The notes under the pieces were generated by a model. That model saw only the letters and a list, made by a program, of their open reading frames with translations, was not told the DNA's origin and searched no databases. Source: DATEOR01 sp035698665 (GTDB lineage: Bacteria > Actinomycetota > Thermoleophilia > Gaiellales > Gaiellaceae). Taken from it: a stretch of 64,000 nt of DNA. The position numbers were made by a program, and so were the translations under genes. This document shows, one piece after another, positions 8,416-15,375 of this stretch; the first letter of the stretch is position 1, and every line of letters starts with the position of its first letter. The stretch spans positions 25,706 through 89,705 of the forward strand of contig DASSBN010000068.1 of the NCBI GenBank assembly GCA_035698665.1, in the 5' to 3' direction.

Positions 8416-9542
8416 TCGTCGAAGGGCGAGAAGACGAGGCCGCTCGTCAGCTTGGGGAAGAAGTACGTCGTCTTCTCGGGCAGGAGCTCGCCCGCGCTTG
8501 CGACCTCGACGACCTGCTCCATCGTCGGAGCGCGCACGAGGAAGGCGGCTTCCGCACGCCCGCTGCGCACCGCTTCCTCCGCGGCGACGGCGCTCGGCGT
8601 GTAGCGCACGTCATGGAGCGGCAGCCGGTCGATGACCGCGGTGTCGAGCTCCGATCCTTGCCCCTCGGCGAGCTGCGCCGAGTCCTTGCGAAGGAGGACG
8701 AACGCGGGGTGGTCTCGCGGCAGCGCCGCGAGCGCGGCGGTCCCCGCCTCGCCGCTCGCCTCGACATCCCTGAGACGAAACGAGCCGTCGGGCTCGGGGA
8801 CGTCGCCCGAGACGAGACGGTGCGTCGGAAGGATCTCGAGTCCCTCGTCGTCGCGGCTCACGAGGACGGCGAGGACATACGCCGACTCGTCGCCGCCGTC
8901 CTCCTGGTGGAAGGCGAGCGCGGTCTCGTAGCGATGGTGGCCGTCGGCGATGAGGAACCTGCCCTCGATGCGACCGAGGGCCTCGGCGACCGCCTCGCCC
9001 GACACGCGCCAGAGCCGGCTCGTGACCCCGTCGAGGGTCGCTTCGGCGTCGGGCTCTCGGTCCGGCACGAGGGGCGAGGAACCCTCATGGACGAGGAAGA
9101 TCGGAGACAGCTTCGTCCGAACCGCGTGCAGGAGCTCGAGGCGCGCATCCTTCTGGCGCTCGAACGTGCGCTCGTGGGGGAGCACCTCACCCGCGGAGTA
9201 GGGCGTCAGCTCCACGCGGGCCACGAGGCCGCGCCGCGTTCTCGTTCCGCCGTCGATCCCCGGGAAGGTCTCCTCCAGAATCCAGACCGCCGGCTCGGTC
9301 TCGCGGACGAGGACGCCTTCGGCGCGCCAGGCAGCGAGAAGCCGCGCGGCTTCCTCGGGGCTCTCCGGATTGAGGAGTCGCACCGCGTTGTAGGGACTCG
9401 CGGTCACGAGCGCCTCGCGCCGGTCCGCCGTGATGACGTCGTGCGGCGGCGAGACGACCGCGTCCAGCGGCCCCACCGTTCCAGGGTCGTAGCGAAGCGC
9501 CCGAAACGGCTTCAAATGCGGCACGACGGGCCAGGTTACCAT
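8412..9542 (-). CDS. DUF1015 family protein (SerK-like)
   Basis: 376 residues. Opens with PHLKPFRALRYDPGTVGPLDAVVSPPHDVI, typical of DUF1015, and carries FLIADGHHRYETAL in the middle, the DGHHR signature of this family. Some archaeal relatives are ADP-dependent serine kinases; whether this one is cannot be said. The ATG at 9542 lies 25 bases from a divergent gene start at 9568. Confidence 0.82.
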   Translation of the reverse strand: MVTWPVVPHLKPFRALRYDPGTVGPLDAVVSPPHDVITADRREALVTASPYNAVRLLNPESPEEAARLLAAWRAEGVLVRETEPAVWILEETFPGIDGGTRTRRGLVARVELTPYSAGEVLPHERTFERQKDARLELLHAVRTKLSPIFLVHEGSSPLVPDREPDAEATLDGVTSRLWRVSGEAVAEALGRIEGRFLIADGHHRYETALAFHQEDGGDESAYVLAVLVSRDDEGLEILPTHRLVSGDVPEPDGSFRLRDVEASGEAGTAALAALPRDHPAFVLLRKDSAQLAEGQGSELDTAVIDRLPLHDVRYTPSAVAAEEAVRSGRAEAAFLVRAPTMEQVVEVASAGELLPEKTTYFFPKLTSGLVFSPFDE

Positions 9543-9555
9543 CCGTCCGCGGACC

Positions 9556-9561
9556 TAGAAT
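9556..9561 (+). promoter_or_regulatory. -10 box of a probable leaderless promoter
   Basis: TAGAAT fits the actinobacterial -10 consensus TANNNT. The GTG start of the next gene is 6 bases further on, so the expected first transcribed base is the G of the start codon. This is an inference from spacing; no clear -35 box is seen. Confidence 0.5.
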
Positions 9562-9567
9562 CGACCC

Positions 9568-10398
9568 GTGATCGCCGAGCTCGCCGAGGATCGCGTGGTC
9601 GACGGCCTCTTCGCCGTCGCCCGCAAGCAACGCCTGCGAACGCGCGGGGGAAGCCCCTATCTCGCGCTCGAGCTCGTCGACTCGAGCGGGCGGATCGACG
9701 CGCGCGTCTGGAACGACGTCGACCTCCTCGACAAACGCTTCGGGGAGGGTGACGCCGTGCGCGTGCTCGGGCGCGTCGAGCGGTTCCGCGACCGGCTCCA
9801 GCTCGAAGTGCGCTCGCTCGAGCCTGCCGAGGCCGACCCTGCGACGCTCATACCCGAAGGGCGCCGCGACGCCGAGGAGGCGGACGGGTTCTTCGAGTTC
9901 CTCGCCGCCGAGATCTCCCATCCCGGGCTGCGGGCGCTCGTCGACGGCTTCGTCGGCGATGCGGTCTTCCGTGAGCGACTGCGAACCCTTCCCGCAACGC
10001 CGGACTCACACCACTCCTACTCGGGTGGGCTGCTCGAGCACACCGTCGCCGTGGCGACGCTCTGCCGGGAGTCGGCCCAGCTCCATCCCCGGCTGCGCAC
10101 CGACCTCCTCGTCGCCGCTGCTCTCCTGCACGACGCCGGCCGCGTCCGCGAGCTCGACCGCGGCCCGCTCTTTCTTCCGACTCCCGAGGGAAAGCTGCTC
10201 GGTCACGTGCATCTCGGCCTGCGCCTGATCGAAGAGCGTGCCGAGGGGCTCGAAAACTCGGTTCTCGCGGAGCTCCTGCACGCCGTGGGCTCGCACCACG
10301 ATGCGCGCGCCGCGCGAACGGCGGAAGCCGCCGTGCTCTACCACGCGAACCAGCTCGACGCAGTCGCGGCTACGCGCTCGGTCGACCCGGAGGCCTGA
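9568..10398 (+). CDS. HD-domain protein with OB-fold (YhaM-like 3'-5' exoribonuclease)
   Basis: 276 residues. An OB-fold nucleic acid domain (about 20-85: ALELVDSSGRIDARVWND) precedes an HD phosphohydrolase domain with SHHSYSGGLLEHTVAVA, LLHDAG and SHHD, the arrangement of YhaM/CBF1 nucleases. Family role: 3'-5' trimming of RNA or DNA. GTG start at 9568, probably leaderless. The last 29 bases overlap the convergent FAD oxidoreductase gene. Confidence 0.85.
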   Translation: MIAELAEDRVVDGLFAVARKQRLRTRGGSPYLALELVDSSGRIDARVWNDVDLLDKRFGEGDAVRVLGRVERFRDRLQLEVRSLEPAEADPATLIPEGRRDAEEADGFFEFLAAEISHPGLRALVDGFVGDAVFRERLRTLPATPDSHHSYSGGLLEHTVAVATLCRESAQLHPRLRTDLLVAAALLHDAGRVRELDRGPLFLPTPEGKLLGHVHLGLRLIEERAEGLENSVLAELLHAVGSHHDARAARTAEAAVLYHANQLDAVAATRSVDPEA

Positions 10399-11395
10399 GC
10401 TCCGCCGCAACCCGGCCGCGGCAGGCCTCGGCCAAGAGGTCGCCGAGCACCGGAGCGAACTTGAACAGGTTGTGCCCGGCGAAGACGAGTACCGCGCCCG
10501 CTTCCCAGACTGCGAACGCATCGGGGTGCCACGGCAGGATCGTGAGCGGCCGCGTGATCGTGTCGATCGGCTCCGGCTCGAGGCCGGGCAGGGCGCGCTC
10601 CACGTAGGCGCGCACGCGAGCAAGGGAGCCGGCAGGGTCCGAATCCTCCGTCGCCAGGCCGACTGCGAAGGCGTCGAGGGCGGGCACGGGCCCCGAATAG
10701 ACCGTCGCGCCGTAGGCGTTCGTGCGATCCATCCAGCACGCGAGGCGTCCGCGCTCCGACCGCGTCCTGAAGGTCGCGCGCGTGTGATCCCTGATCTCGA
10801 GGGGCACGTCGACCCCGAGCGGCGCGGCGAGCTCCGGGGTCCGCGCGCCCGCGCAGACGAGCACCCGGTCGAAGCGCCTGCTTCCGGAGGCGGTCTCGAG
10901 GATTCCGTCGCGGTCGAGGGCGAGCACCTCCTCCCGCACCAGCCAGTCCCCGAGCCCGGCGACGAGCGCACCGACCGTTTCGCGAACGCATATCGCCCCG
11001 CCGCGAACGTCGTAGAGAGCGGGACCGCCGGGCGGCTCCAGAACCGGCAGAAGGCGGCGCTGCTCGTCCTCGTCGACGAGCCGGTGCTCGACTCCCGCTT
11101 CGGCCAGCAGGCGACCCATCTCCTCCGCATCCGGAGACGCGAAGAGAACGCCTTCGTCTCCCACGAGCGGCTCGGCCGCGCGCTCGCTCCACTCGTCCCA
11201 CCCGAGGCGGGCGCGGGCCACGAGCTCGACGAGGTCTGCGCGGTCGTGGACGTGGCGGAAGACCCGCGTGTAGCCGGCCGACTGCCCGCTTCCGGGCTCG
11301 GCCGCGTCGAAGCAACGGACATCCGCCCCGGCGCGCATGAGCGAGTCGGCCGCGGCCAGCCCGACGATCCCGGCGCCGACGACGGCGACCTTCAC
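10370..11395 (-). CDS. FAD-dependent oxidoreductase (DAO / sarcosine oxidase-like)
   Basis: 341 residues. N-terminal dinucleotide fold VAVVGAGIVGLAAADSL (GxGxxG at 7-12), a GSGQSAGYTRVFR segment typical of monomeric sarcosine or N-methyltryptophan oxidases, and a C-terminal FAGHNLFKFAPVLG segment that closes the FAD site. The Cys that binds FAD covalently in MSOX/MTOX is not seen: the loop reads FAGHNLFKF. The start ATG at 11395 overlaps the stop of arsR (ATGA), so it is co-transcribed with a metal-type repressor, which is an unusual partner. The substrate is unknown. Confidence 0.85.
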   Translation of the reverse strand: MKVAVVGAGIVGLAAADSLMRAGADVRCFDAAEPGSGQSAGYTRVFRHVHDRADLVELVARARLGWDEWSERAAEPLVGDEGVLFASPDAEEMGRLLAEAGVEHRLVDEDEQRRLLPVLEPPGGPALYDVRGGAICVRETVGALVAGLGDWLVREEVLALDRDGILETASGSRRFDRVLVCAGARTPELAAPLGVDVPLEIRDHTRATFRTRSERGRLACWMDRTNAYGATVYSGPVPALDAFAVGLATEDSDPAGSLARVRAYVERALPGLEPEPIDTITRPLTILPWHPDAFAVWEAGAVLVFAGHNLFKFAPVLGDLLAEACRGRVAAELRPPGRPSA

Positions 11396-11727
11396 GCGCT
11401 GCCGAGCGCGCCGGCCAGAGCGGCGACGGTCTCCGGGACGAGGCGGTAATAGCCCCAGGTGCCCTTGCGGCGTGCTTCGACGAGGCCCGCCTCACGGAGG
11501 ATCCGCAGATGGTGGGAGACCGTCGGCTGGGACAGGCCGAGCTCGGCGACGAACGCGCAGACGCAGACCTCCTCGGCGCCGGCGAGCCGGTTGACGATCG
11601 CCAGTCGCGTCGGGTCCGACAGAGCCTTGAAGCGAGCGGCGAGATCGTCGCGCGCCTCGATCGAAAGCGGAGGCGAGCCGGGAGCACAACACGACACGGG
11701 AATCTGCGCGATGGTCTTCATTGACAT
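11392..11727 (-). CDS. arsR: ArsR/SmtB-family repressor of the As(III)/Sb(III) type
   Basis: 111 residues, a winged helix with recognition helix LSQPTVSHHLRILREAGLV. Candidate thiol ligands are Cys 13-Cys 14 in VSCCAPG and Cys 55/Cys 57 in EVCVCAF. The layout closely follows the As(III) site of Corynebacterium glutamicum ArsR1 (a vicinal Cys pair at 15-16 plus Cys 55), so a trivalent arsenic or antimony inducer is likely by homology, not shown. Start ATG 11727, with a second ATG two codons in. It is divergent from the cysteine-rich peptide gene and overlaps the FAD oxidoreductase gene downstream. No arsenic efflux or reductase gene is in the window. Confidence 0.9.
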   Translation of the reverse strand: MSMKTIAQIPVSCCAPGSPPLSIEARDDLAARFKALSDPTRLAIVNRLAGAEEVCVCAFVAELGLSQPTVSHHLRILREAGLVEARRKGTWGYYRLVPETVAALAGALGSA

Positions 11728-11750
11728 TCTTCAATATATACCGCTAGGGT
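11721..11750 (+). promoter_or_regulatory. Divergent promoter/operator between arsR and the cysteine-rich peptide gene
   Basis: On the plus strand a consensus -35 TTGACA (11721-11726) and -10 TAGGGT (11745-11750) are 18 bases apart. Between them is an AT-rich island in very GC-rich DNA holding the imperfect dyad TTGA-N6-TCAA (11721-11734), similar in size to ArsR/SmtB half-sites. On the minus strand TATATT (11738-11733) could serve as the arsR -10, 5 bases before its ATG. A repressor bound here would block both directions. A perfect Shine-Dalgarno AAAGGAGGT follows at 11761-11769. Confidence 0.65.
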
Positions 11751-11773
11751 GTCGGTGACGAAAGGAGGTCTCC

Positions 11774-11836
11774 ATGGCGTGCGATTGTGATTGCTGCGAG
11801 TCCGGCTGCGACTGCGACTGCCCCGACTGCAAATAG
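11774..11836 (+). CDS. 20-residue cysteine/aspartate-rich peptide (metallothionein-like or leader peptide)
   Basis: The whole product is MACDCDCCESGCDCDCPDCK: 8 Cys and 5 Asp in 20 residues, arranged as CxC, CC and CxxC. An ideal ribosome site (AAAGGAGGT, 4 bases before ATG) and a consensus promoter support translation. It is divergent from an arsenic-type ArsR repressor and overlaps the start of a dehydrogenase gene. Two readings are possible: a minute metal- or metalloid-chelating peptide, or a cysteine-responsive leader peptide controlling the coupled downstream gene, as reported for cysteine-containing leader ORFs in mycobacteria. I know of no described family with this sequence. Expression is not shown. 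Confidence 0.7.
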   Translation: MACDCDCCESGCDCDCPDCK

Positions 11837-12525
11837 ACCGCGTCGCTCTCATCTCGGGCGGTAACCGCGGGATCGGCCGGGAGGTCGCCCGCCAGCTCGC
11901 CGGTCAGGGCTATCGGGTCGTGATCGGCTCCCGCGACCTCCCGAAGGGCGAGGAGGCGGCCCGCGAGCTCGGCGACGCCGTGAGCGCCGTCCAGCTCGAC
12001 GTCACCGACGAGGACAGCATCGTCGCGGCCGTCGGTTCGGTCGCGAGTGAGCTCGGACGCCTCGACGTCCTCGTCAACAACGCCGGCATCACCGGTGGCG
12101 GCTGGAGCACGCATGCGGTCGACGCCGACCTCGACGAAGTGCGCCGCACCCTCGAGACGAATCTCTTCGGCGCGTGGAGGCTGACCGAGGAGGCGCTCCC
12201 GCTCATGCGCAGGAACGGCTACGGCCGGATCGTGAACATCTCGAGCGGCATGGGCCAGCTCTCCGACATGGGCGGCCACTCACCGGGATACCGAGTCTCG
12301 AAGACCGGCCTGAACGTGCTCACGCGGATGCTGACGGCCGAGCTCGGCGAGGAGAACATCCTCGTCAACTCGGTCTGCCCGGGCTGGGTGCGCACCGACA
12401 TGGGCACCCAGTCGGCACGAGTCTCCGTGGAGGAGGGCGCCGATACGCCGGTCTGGCTGGCCACGCTCCCGGACGACGGTCCGCGCGGCGGCTTCTTCCG
12501 CAACCGCGAGCCGATTCCGTGGTAG
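11827..12525 (+). CDS. Short-chain dehydrogenase/reductase (SDR)
   Basis: About 232 residues of classical SDR: NAD(P)-binding SGGNRGIGRE (TGxxxGxG variant), NNAG, catalytic Ser in IVNISSGM, YRVSKTG (YxxxK) and a CPGWVRTDMG loop. No ATG or GTG lies near the fold start. CTG at 11827 gives an N-terminus of family length and overlaps the peptide gene by 10 bases; TTG at 11791 would add a basic 12-residue tail made from the peptide gene read in another frame; ATA at 11833 overlaps the peptide stop. Whichever is used, translation appears coupled to the cysteine-rich peptide. Substrate unknown. Confidence 0.85.
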   Translation: MQIDRVALISGGNRGIGREVARQLAGQGYRVVIGSRDLPKGEEAARELGDAVSAVQLDVTDEDSIVAAVGSVASELGRLDVLVNNAGITGGGWSTHAVDADLDEVRRTLETNLFGAWRLTEEALPLMRRNGYGRIVNISSGMGQLSDMGGHSPGYRVSKTGLNVLTRMLTAELGEENILVNSVCPGWVRTDMGTQSARVSVEEGADTPVWLATLPDDGPRGGFFRNREPIPW

Positions 12526-12579
12526 ACGGCCGGGCCGCGTTCTAGGATTACATCGTCAACCGATATTGGGAGGGGTCTA

Positions 12580-13236
12580 ATGGGGTGGCTTCGGTCACGC
12601 TGGGATTACGTGAGCGGCATTCTGTTCGTTGTCCTGTTCCTCGTCGGGTTCGCGCTGTCGGGCGATTCGGGGGACTCCCCGGCCGAGATGACGAGCTTCT
12701 ACACCGACTCCGGCAACCAGACGAAGCAGCTCGCCGCGTACTTCTTGTTTCTCGCGGCCATGCTCGCGTTTCTGTGGTTCCTCGGCACGTTGCGCGCGGA
12801 GCTCTTGCGGGCCGAAGGCGGTGACGCGCCGCTGACGGCCGTCGCGTTCGCCTCGGGCATGTCGTTCGTGGTGCTGATGATCGCCGGCTTGACGCTCTTT
12901 TCCTCACCGGCGTTCATGGCGAGCGACGACAAGTTCCAGTTCAACCCGAACACCGCCGACTTCGTGCTCGACGCGGGCTACGGGCTCTTCGTCGCAGCGC
13001 TCGTGCTGTCCTCGCTTCTCCTGCTCGCGGTTGCGCTGATCGCATACCGATCGCGCTTCATGCCGATCTGGGTGGCGTGGGTGAGCATTCCGGCCGGGAT
13101 CGCGCTCCTCTTCAGCCTGTTCTTCTTCCCGGTCTTCGTCCTGCTGCTCTGGGTGCTGATCGTCAGCGTCGTCATGCTCCTCCGCGCCTGGCGGCCTGCG
13201 CGCACCCCCGAGCCGACGGTCGGACCCTCCGTCTAG
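12580..13236 (+). CDS. Integral membrane protein of unknown function
   Basis: 218 residues with about six hydrophobic segments (near 10-28, 50-72, 88-108, 130-155, 160-182 and 185-203) and a short Pro-rich tail. The plan resembles DUF4386-like membrane proteins, but I do not recognise it firmly. A strong ribosome site GGGAGGGG precedes the ATG and a TAGGAT -10-like box lies at about 12544. Its stop codon is shared with the convergent ychF-like gene as CTAG. Confidence 0.75.
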   Translation: MGWLRSRWDYVSGILFVVLFLVGFALSGDSGDSPAEMTSFYTDSGNQTKQLAAYFLFLAAMLAFLWFLGTLRAELLRAEGGDAPLTAVAFASGMSFVVLMIAGLTLFSSPAFMASDDKFQFNPNTADFVLDAGYGLFVAALVLSSLLLLAVALIAYRSRFMPIWVAWVSIPAGIALLFSLFFFPVFVLLLWVLIVSVVMLLRAWRPARTPEPTVGPSV

Positions 13237-14153
13237 ACGTTGAAGCGGATGTTGAGCACGTCGCCGTCCTCGACGACATAGCTCTTGCCCTCGAGACGCT
13301 GGAGGCCGCGCTTCGCGGCCTCCGCGTGCGAGCCCGCCTCGACGAGGTCCGCCCAGTGGATCACCTCGGCGCGGATGAAGCCCTGGGCGATGTCGGAGTG
13401 GATGCTGGCGGCCGCGTCGAGCGCGGAGAGCCCCTCCTGCAAGGTCCACGCGCGCGTTTCCTTCTCGCCCGCGGTGAAGAAGGTCAGGAGGCCGGCAGCC
13501 TCGAAGACCCGGCGGGCGACGTCCTCGAGCGCCGAGGGCCCGTCGCGGAACTCGCGCGCCTCCTCGTCCGGCAGCTCCGCGAGCTCGGCCTCGAGCTTGA
13601 CGTCCACACCCGAGGCTCCGTTTCGGATCTCGACGAGCGGCTTCGTCGTCAGCGGCTCGAGCTCCGGAGGAAGCTCCCCTGCGTAGCCGGAGAGCGGATT
13701 CCCGGCTTCCAGGTGGGCGAGAACGCGCTCCAGCTCGGCGACCTCGGCGCGGAGCCCGGAGTCGCCCGACTTCGCCTGCTTCTGCACGCGCTCCAGGCGA
13801 CGCTCGACGTGGTCGCGGTCCGCGACGAGGAGCTCGAGTCGAAGCGTCTCGAGATCGGCCGCAGGATCGCGCGTGCCGGACCAGTCGTCGAGGACCGCGA
13901 GGAGCGCGTCGACCTGGCGGAGGTTCCCGAGCAGCTGAGCCCCCGTACCCGGCACGTCGACGACCCGGATCGAGGCCGGCGTGACCTTCTTCGCATGGAC
14001 GACCTCGGCGAGCTGCGGCAACCGCTCGTCCGCGATCGGAGCCATCCCGACGTGCTCCTTCCCCGACACCCCCGCGCCGGCCTGCGTCAATGCGTTGAAG
14101 AGCGTCGTCTTGCCCGCGTTCTGCAGGCCGACGATTCCGACCTCGACCGGCAT
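13233..14153 (-). CDS. Divergent YchF/OLA1-like P-loop NTPase
   Basis: 306 residues against about 360 for YchF. The P-loop is GLQNAGKTT, the G3 region DVPGTG, and the C-terminal TGS-like domain is well kept (LLTFFTAGEKETRAWT, DIAQGFIRAEVI, LRLEGKSYVVEDGDV and FNV). The switch I region is shortened, and the NxxE motif that sets nucleotide choice in YchF is replaced by RNGASG, so nucleotide binding may differ or be lost. The start ATG at 14153 overlaps the sigma factor stop (TGATG), so the two are translationally coupled. Confidence 0.8.
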   Translation of the reverse strand: MPVEVGIVGLQNAGKTTLFNALTQAGAGVSGKEHVGMAPIADERLPQLAEVVHAKKVTPASIRVVDVPGTGAQLLGNLRQVDALLAVLDDWSGTRDPAADLETLRLELLVADRDHVERRLERVQKQAKSGDSGLRAEVAELERVLAHLEAGNPLSGYAGELPPELEPLTTKPLVEIRNGASGVDVKLEAELAELPDEEAREFRDGPSALEDVARRVFEAAGLLTFFTAGEKETRAWTLQEGLSALDAAASIHSDIAQGFIRAEVIHWADLVEAGSHAEAAKRGLQRLEGKSYVVEDGDVLNIRFNV

Positions 14154-14704
14154 CAGCCCGCCTTGGCCAGTTGCCGCTGGAGCGAGCCGAGCGCACGGTG
14201 CTGGAGCGACTTCACGGCGCCCTCGCTCTTGCCGAGGATCGTGCCGACCTCCGCGTTCGAGAAGTCGAAGACGAACTTGAGCGTGAGGACCTGCTGCTGG
14301 TCCTCGGAAAGGTTCTCGATCAGCTCGAACATGCTCCGCTCGCCCATCGCGTGGAACGCCTGCTCCTCGGCCGAGCGCTCCGCGCTCCCCGGCGGTTCGG
14401 GCGGCTCCTCCTCGGGCTGCCAGCGGCGCCTGGAGCGGAAGTGGTCCATCGCGAGGTTGTGCGCGATCCGGAAGAGCCAGGCGGAGATAGGGACCTTGCG
14501 CCACTCGAAGCGGTCGATCGACTCGATCATCTTCACGAACGTCTGGTTCGTGAGGTCCTCCGCGTCGTGCTTGTTCCCGACGCTCAGCTGGAGGTAGCTG
14601 TAGATGCGGTCGAAATGGAGCAGGTAGAGCTCCTCGAACGCCTCGCGGTCACCCTCCTTCGCGCGCTCGACGAGCGCGCGCACGTCCTCGGTCTCCGGCG
14701 GCAA
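14153..14704 (-). CDS. ECF-like sigma-70 family RNA polymerase sigma factor
   Basis: 183 residues with region 2 (EAFEELYLLHFDRIYSYLQ, DAEDLTNQTFVKM, AWLFRIAHNLAMDHFR) and region 4 (LSEDQQQVLTLKFVFDF, VGTILGKSEGAVKSLQHRAL). No region 3 and no adjacent anti-sigma gene are seen. TTG at 14704 is the probable start, 1 base after the preceding stop; a GTG seven codons in is the alternative. The coupled downstream gene is a YchF-like NTPase, an odd partner that may feed into its regulation. Confidence 0.9.
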   Translation of the reverse strand: MPPETEDVRALVERAKEGDREAFEELYLLHFDRIYSYLQLSVGNKHDAEDLTNQTFVKMIESIDRFEWRKVPISAWLFRIAHNLAMDHFRSRRRWQPEEEPPEPPGSAERSAEEQAFHAMGERSMFELIENLSEDQQQVLTLKFVFDFSNAEVGTILGKSEGAVKSLQHRALGSLQRQLAKAG

Positions 14705-14705
14705 G

Positions 14706-14936
14706 CTAGGCCGTCGAGCCGAAGCCGATCTGCGTCTCGCGCGAGCTGCGCTTGACGTACACGACCTTTCCGAGCGCGACCAGGAAGTTGCCCTCGAGCG
14801 ACTCGAGCTCGAACACCGGCCCGTTGCCGGCCATCGCCTCCTGGAAGGCCTTCGAGACGGCGGGCGACACCGTGCCGCCGATGATCTGACCGCCTTCGAA
14901 GGCGATCTCCAGCCGGATCTGGTCGTTGTCAGCCAC
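14706..14936 (-). CDS. Small conserved protein, DUF3107-like
   Basis: 76 residues. The second half (FELESLEGNFLVALGKVVYV and then TQIGFG) matches the pattern of the actinobacterial DUF3107 proteins, which carry a similar beta-rich C-terminus ending in VGFG. The function of that family is unknown. GTG at 14936 (or TTG at 14939) overlaps the end of the epimerase gene. It sits between a methylmalonyl-CoA epimerase and a sigma factor in one overlapping operon. Confidence 0.6.
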   Translation of the reverse strand: MADNDQIRLEIAFEGGQIIGGTVSPAVSKAFQEAMAGNGPVFELESLEGNFLVALGKVVYVKRSSRETQIGFGSTA

Positions 14937-15330
14937 CAATCACCTCCACGAGCACTCCGTGCACGGAGTCGGGATGGACGAACGAGACAGCGTGGCCGTC
15001 GAGCCCGGTGCGGGGCTCCGGATCGATCACGTCGGCGCCCTCCGCGGCCAGCTCGCCGACCGCAGCCGCGACGTCGGAAACCTCGTAGGCGACGTGGTGC
15101 ATGCCGGGGCCGCGCTTGGCGAGGAACCGCCCGACGGGCGTGTCCTCCGCGAGGGCGCTCATGAGCTCGACCCGCCCGGACCCCACGCGAAGGTAGGCCG
15201 CCTCGACCCCCTGGTCCTCCATGCGACCGCGCAGCTCGACCTCGGCCCCGAAGAGGCGCTGGTACGTGCCGACGGCCTCGTCGAGGTCGGAGACGGCGAA
15301 CGCGACGTGATGGACGGAGCGAACGTCCAC
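14929..15330 (-). CDS. mce: Methylmalonyl-CoA epimerase
   Basis: 133 residues, two VOC-fold modules. Metal-binding residues are visible in VHHVAFAVSD, GMHHVAYEVSD and a C-terminal LVEV, and the family segment LRVGSGRVELM is present. It interconverts the (R) and (S) forms of methylmalonyl-CoA in propionate and odd-chain fatty acid breakdown. No mutase gene is in the window. The GTG start at 15330 gives the usual length. Confidence 0.9.
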   Translation of the reverse strand: MDVRSVHHVAFAVSDLDEAVGTYQRLFGAEVELRGRMEDQGVEAAYLRVGSGRVELMSALAEDTPVGRFLAKRGPGMHHVAYEVSDVAAAVGELAAEGADVIDPEPRTGLDGHAVSFVHPDSVHGVLVEVIGG

Positions 15331-15375
15331 GCCCCGATCCTATCGGGGAGAGGGGTCGCGCCAGGGCGGCTCTCG

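Noticed and set aside
11791..11826. N-terminal extension of the SDR from TTG 11791
   Set aside because: The extension is the peptide gene read in another frame and gives an Arg/Leu repeat not seen in SDR proteins; it is a possible but weaker start.
12904..14196. Large Arg/Gly/Ala-rich open frames on the opposite strand or frame of ychF and other genes
   Set aside because: In GC-rich DNA stops are rare in shadow frames; these lack domains and ribosome sites.
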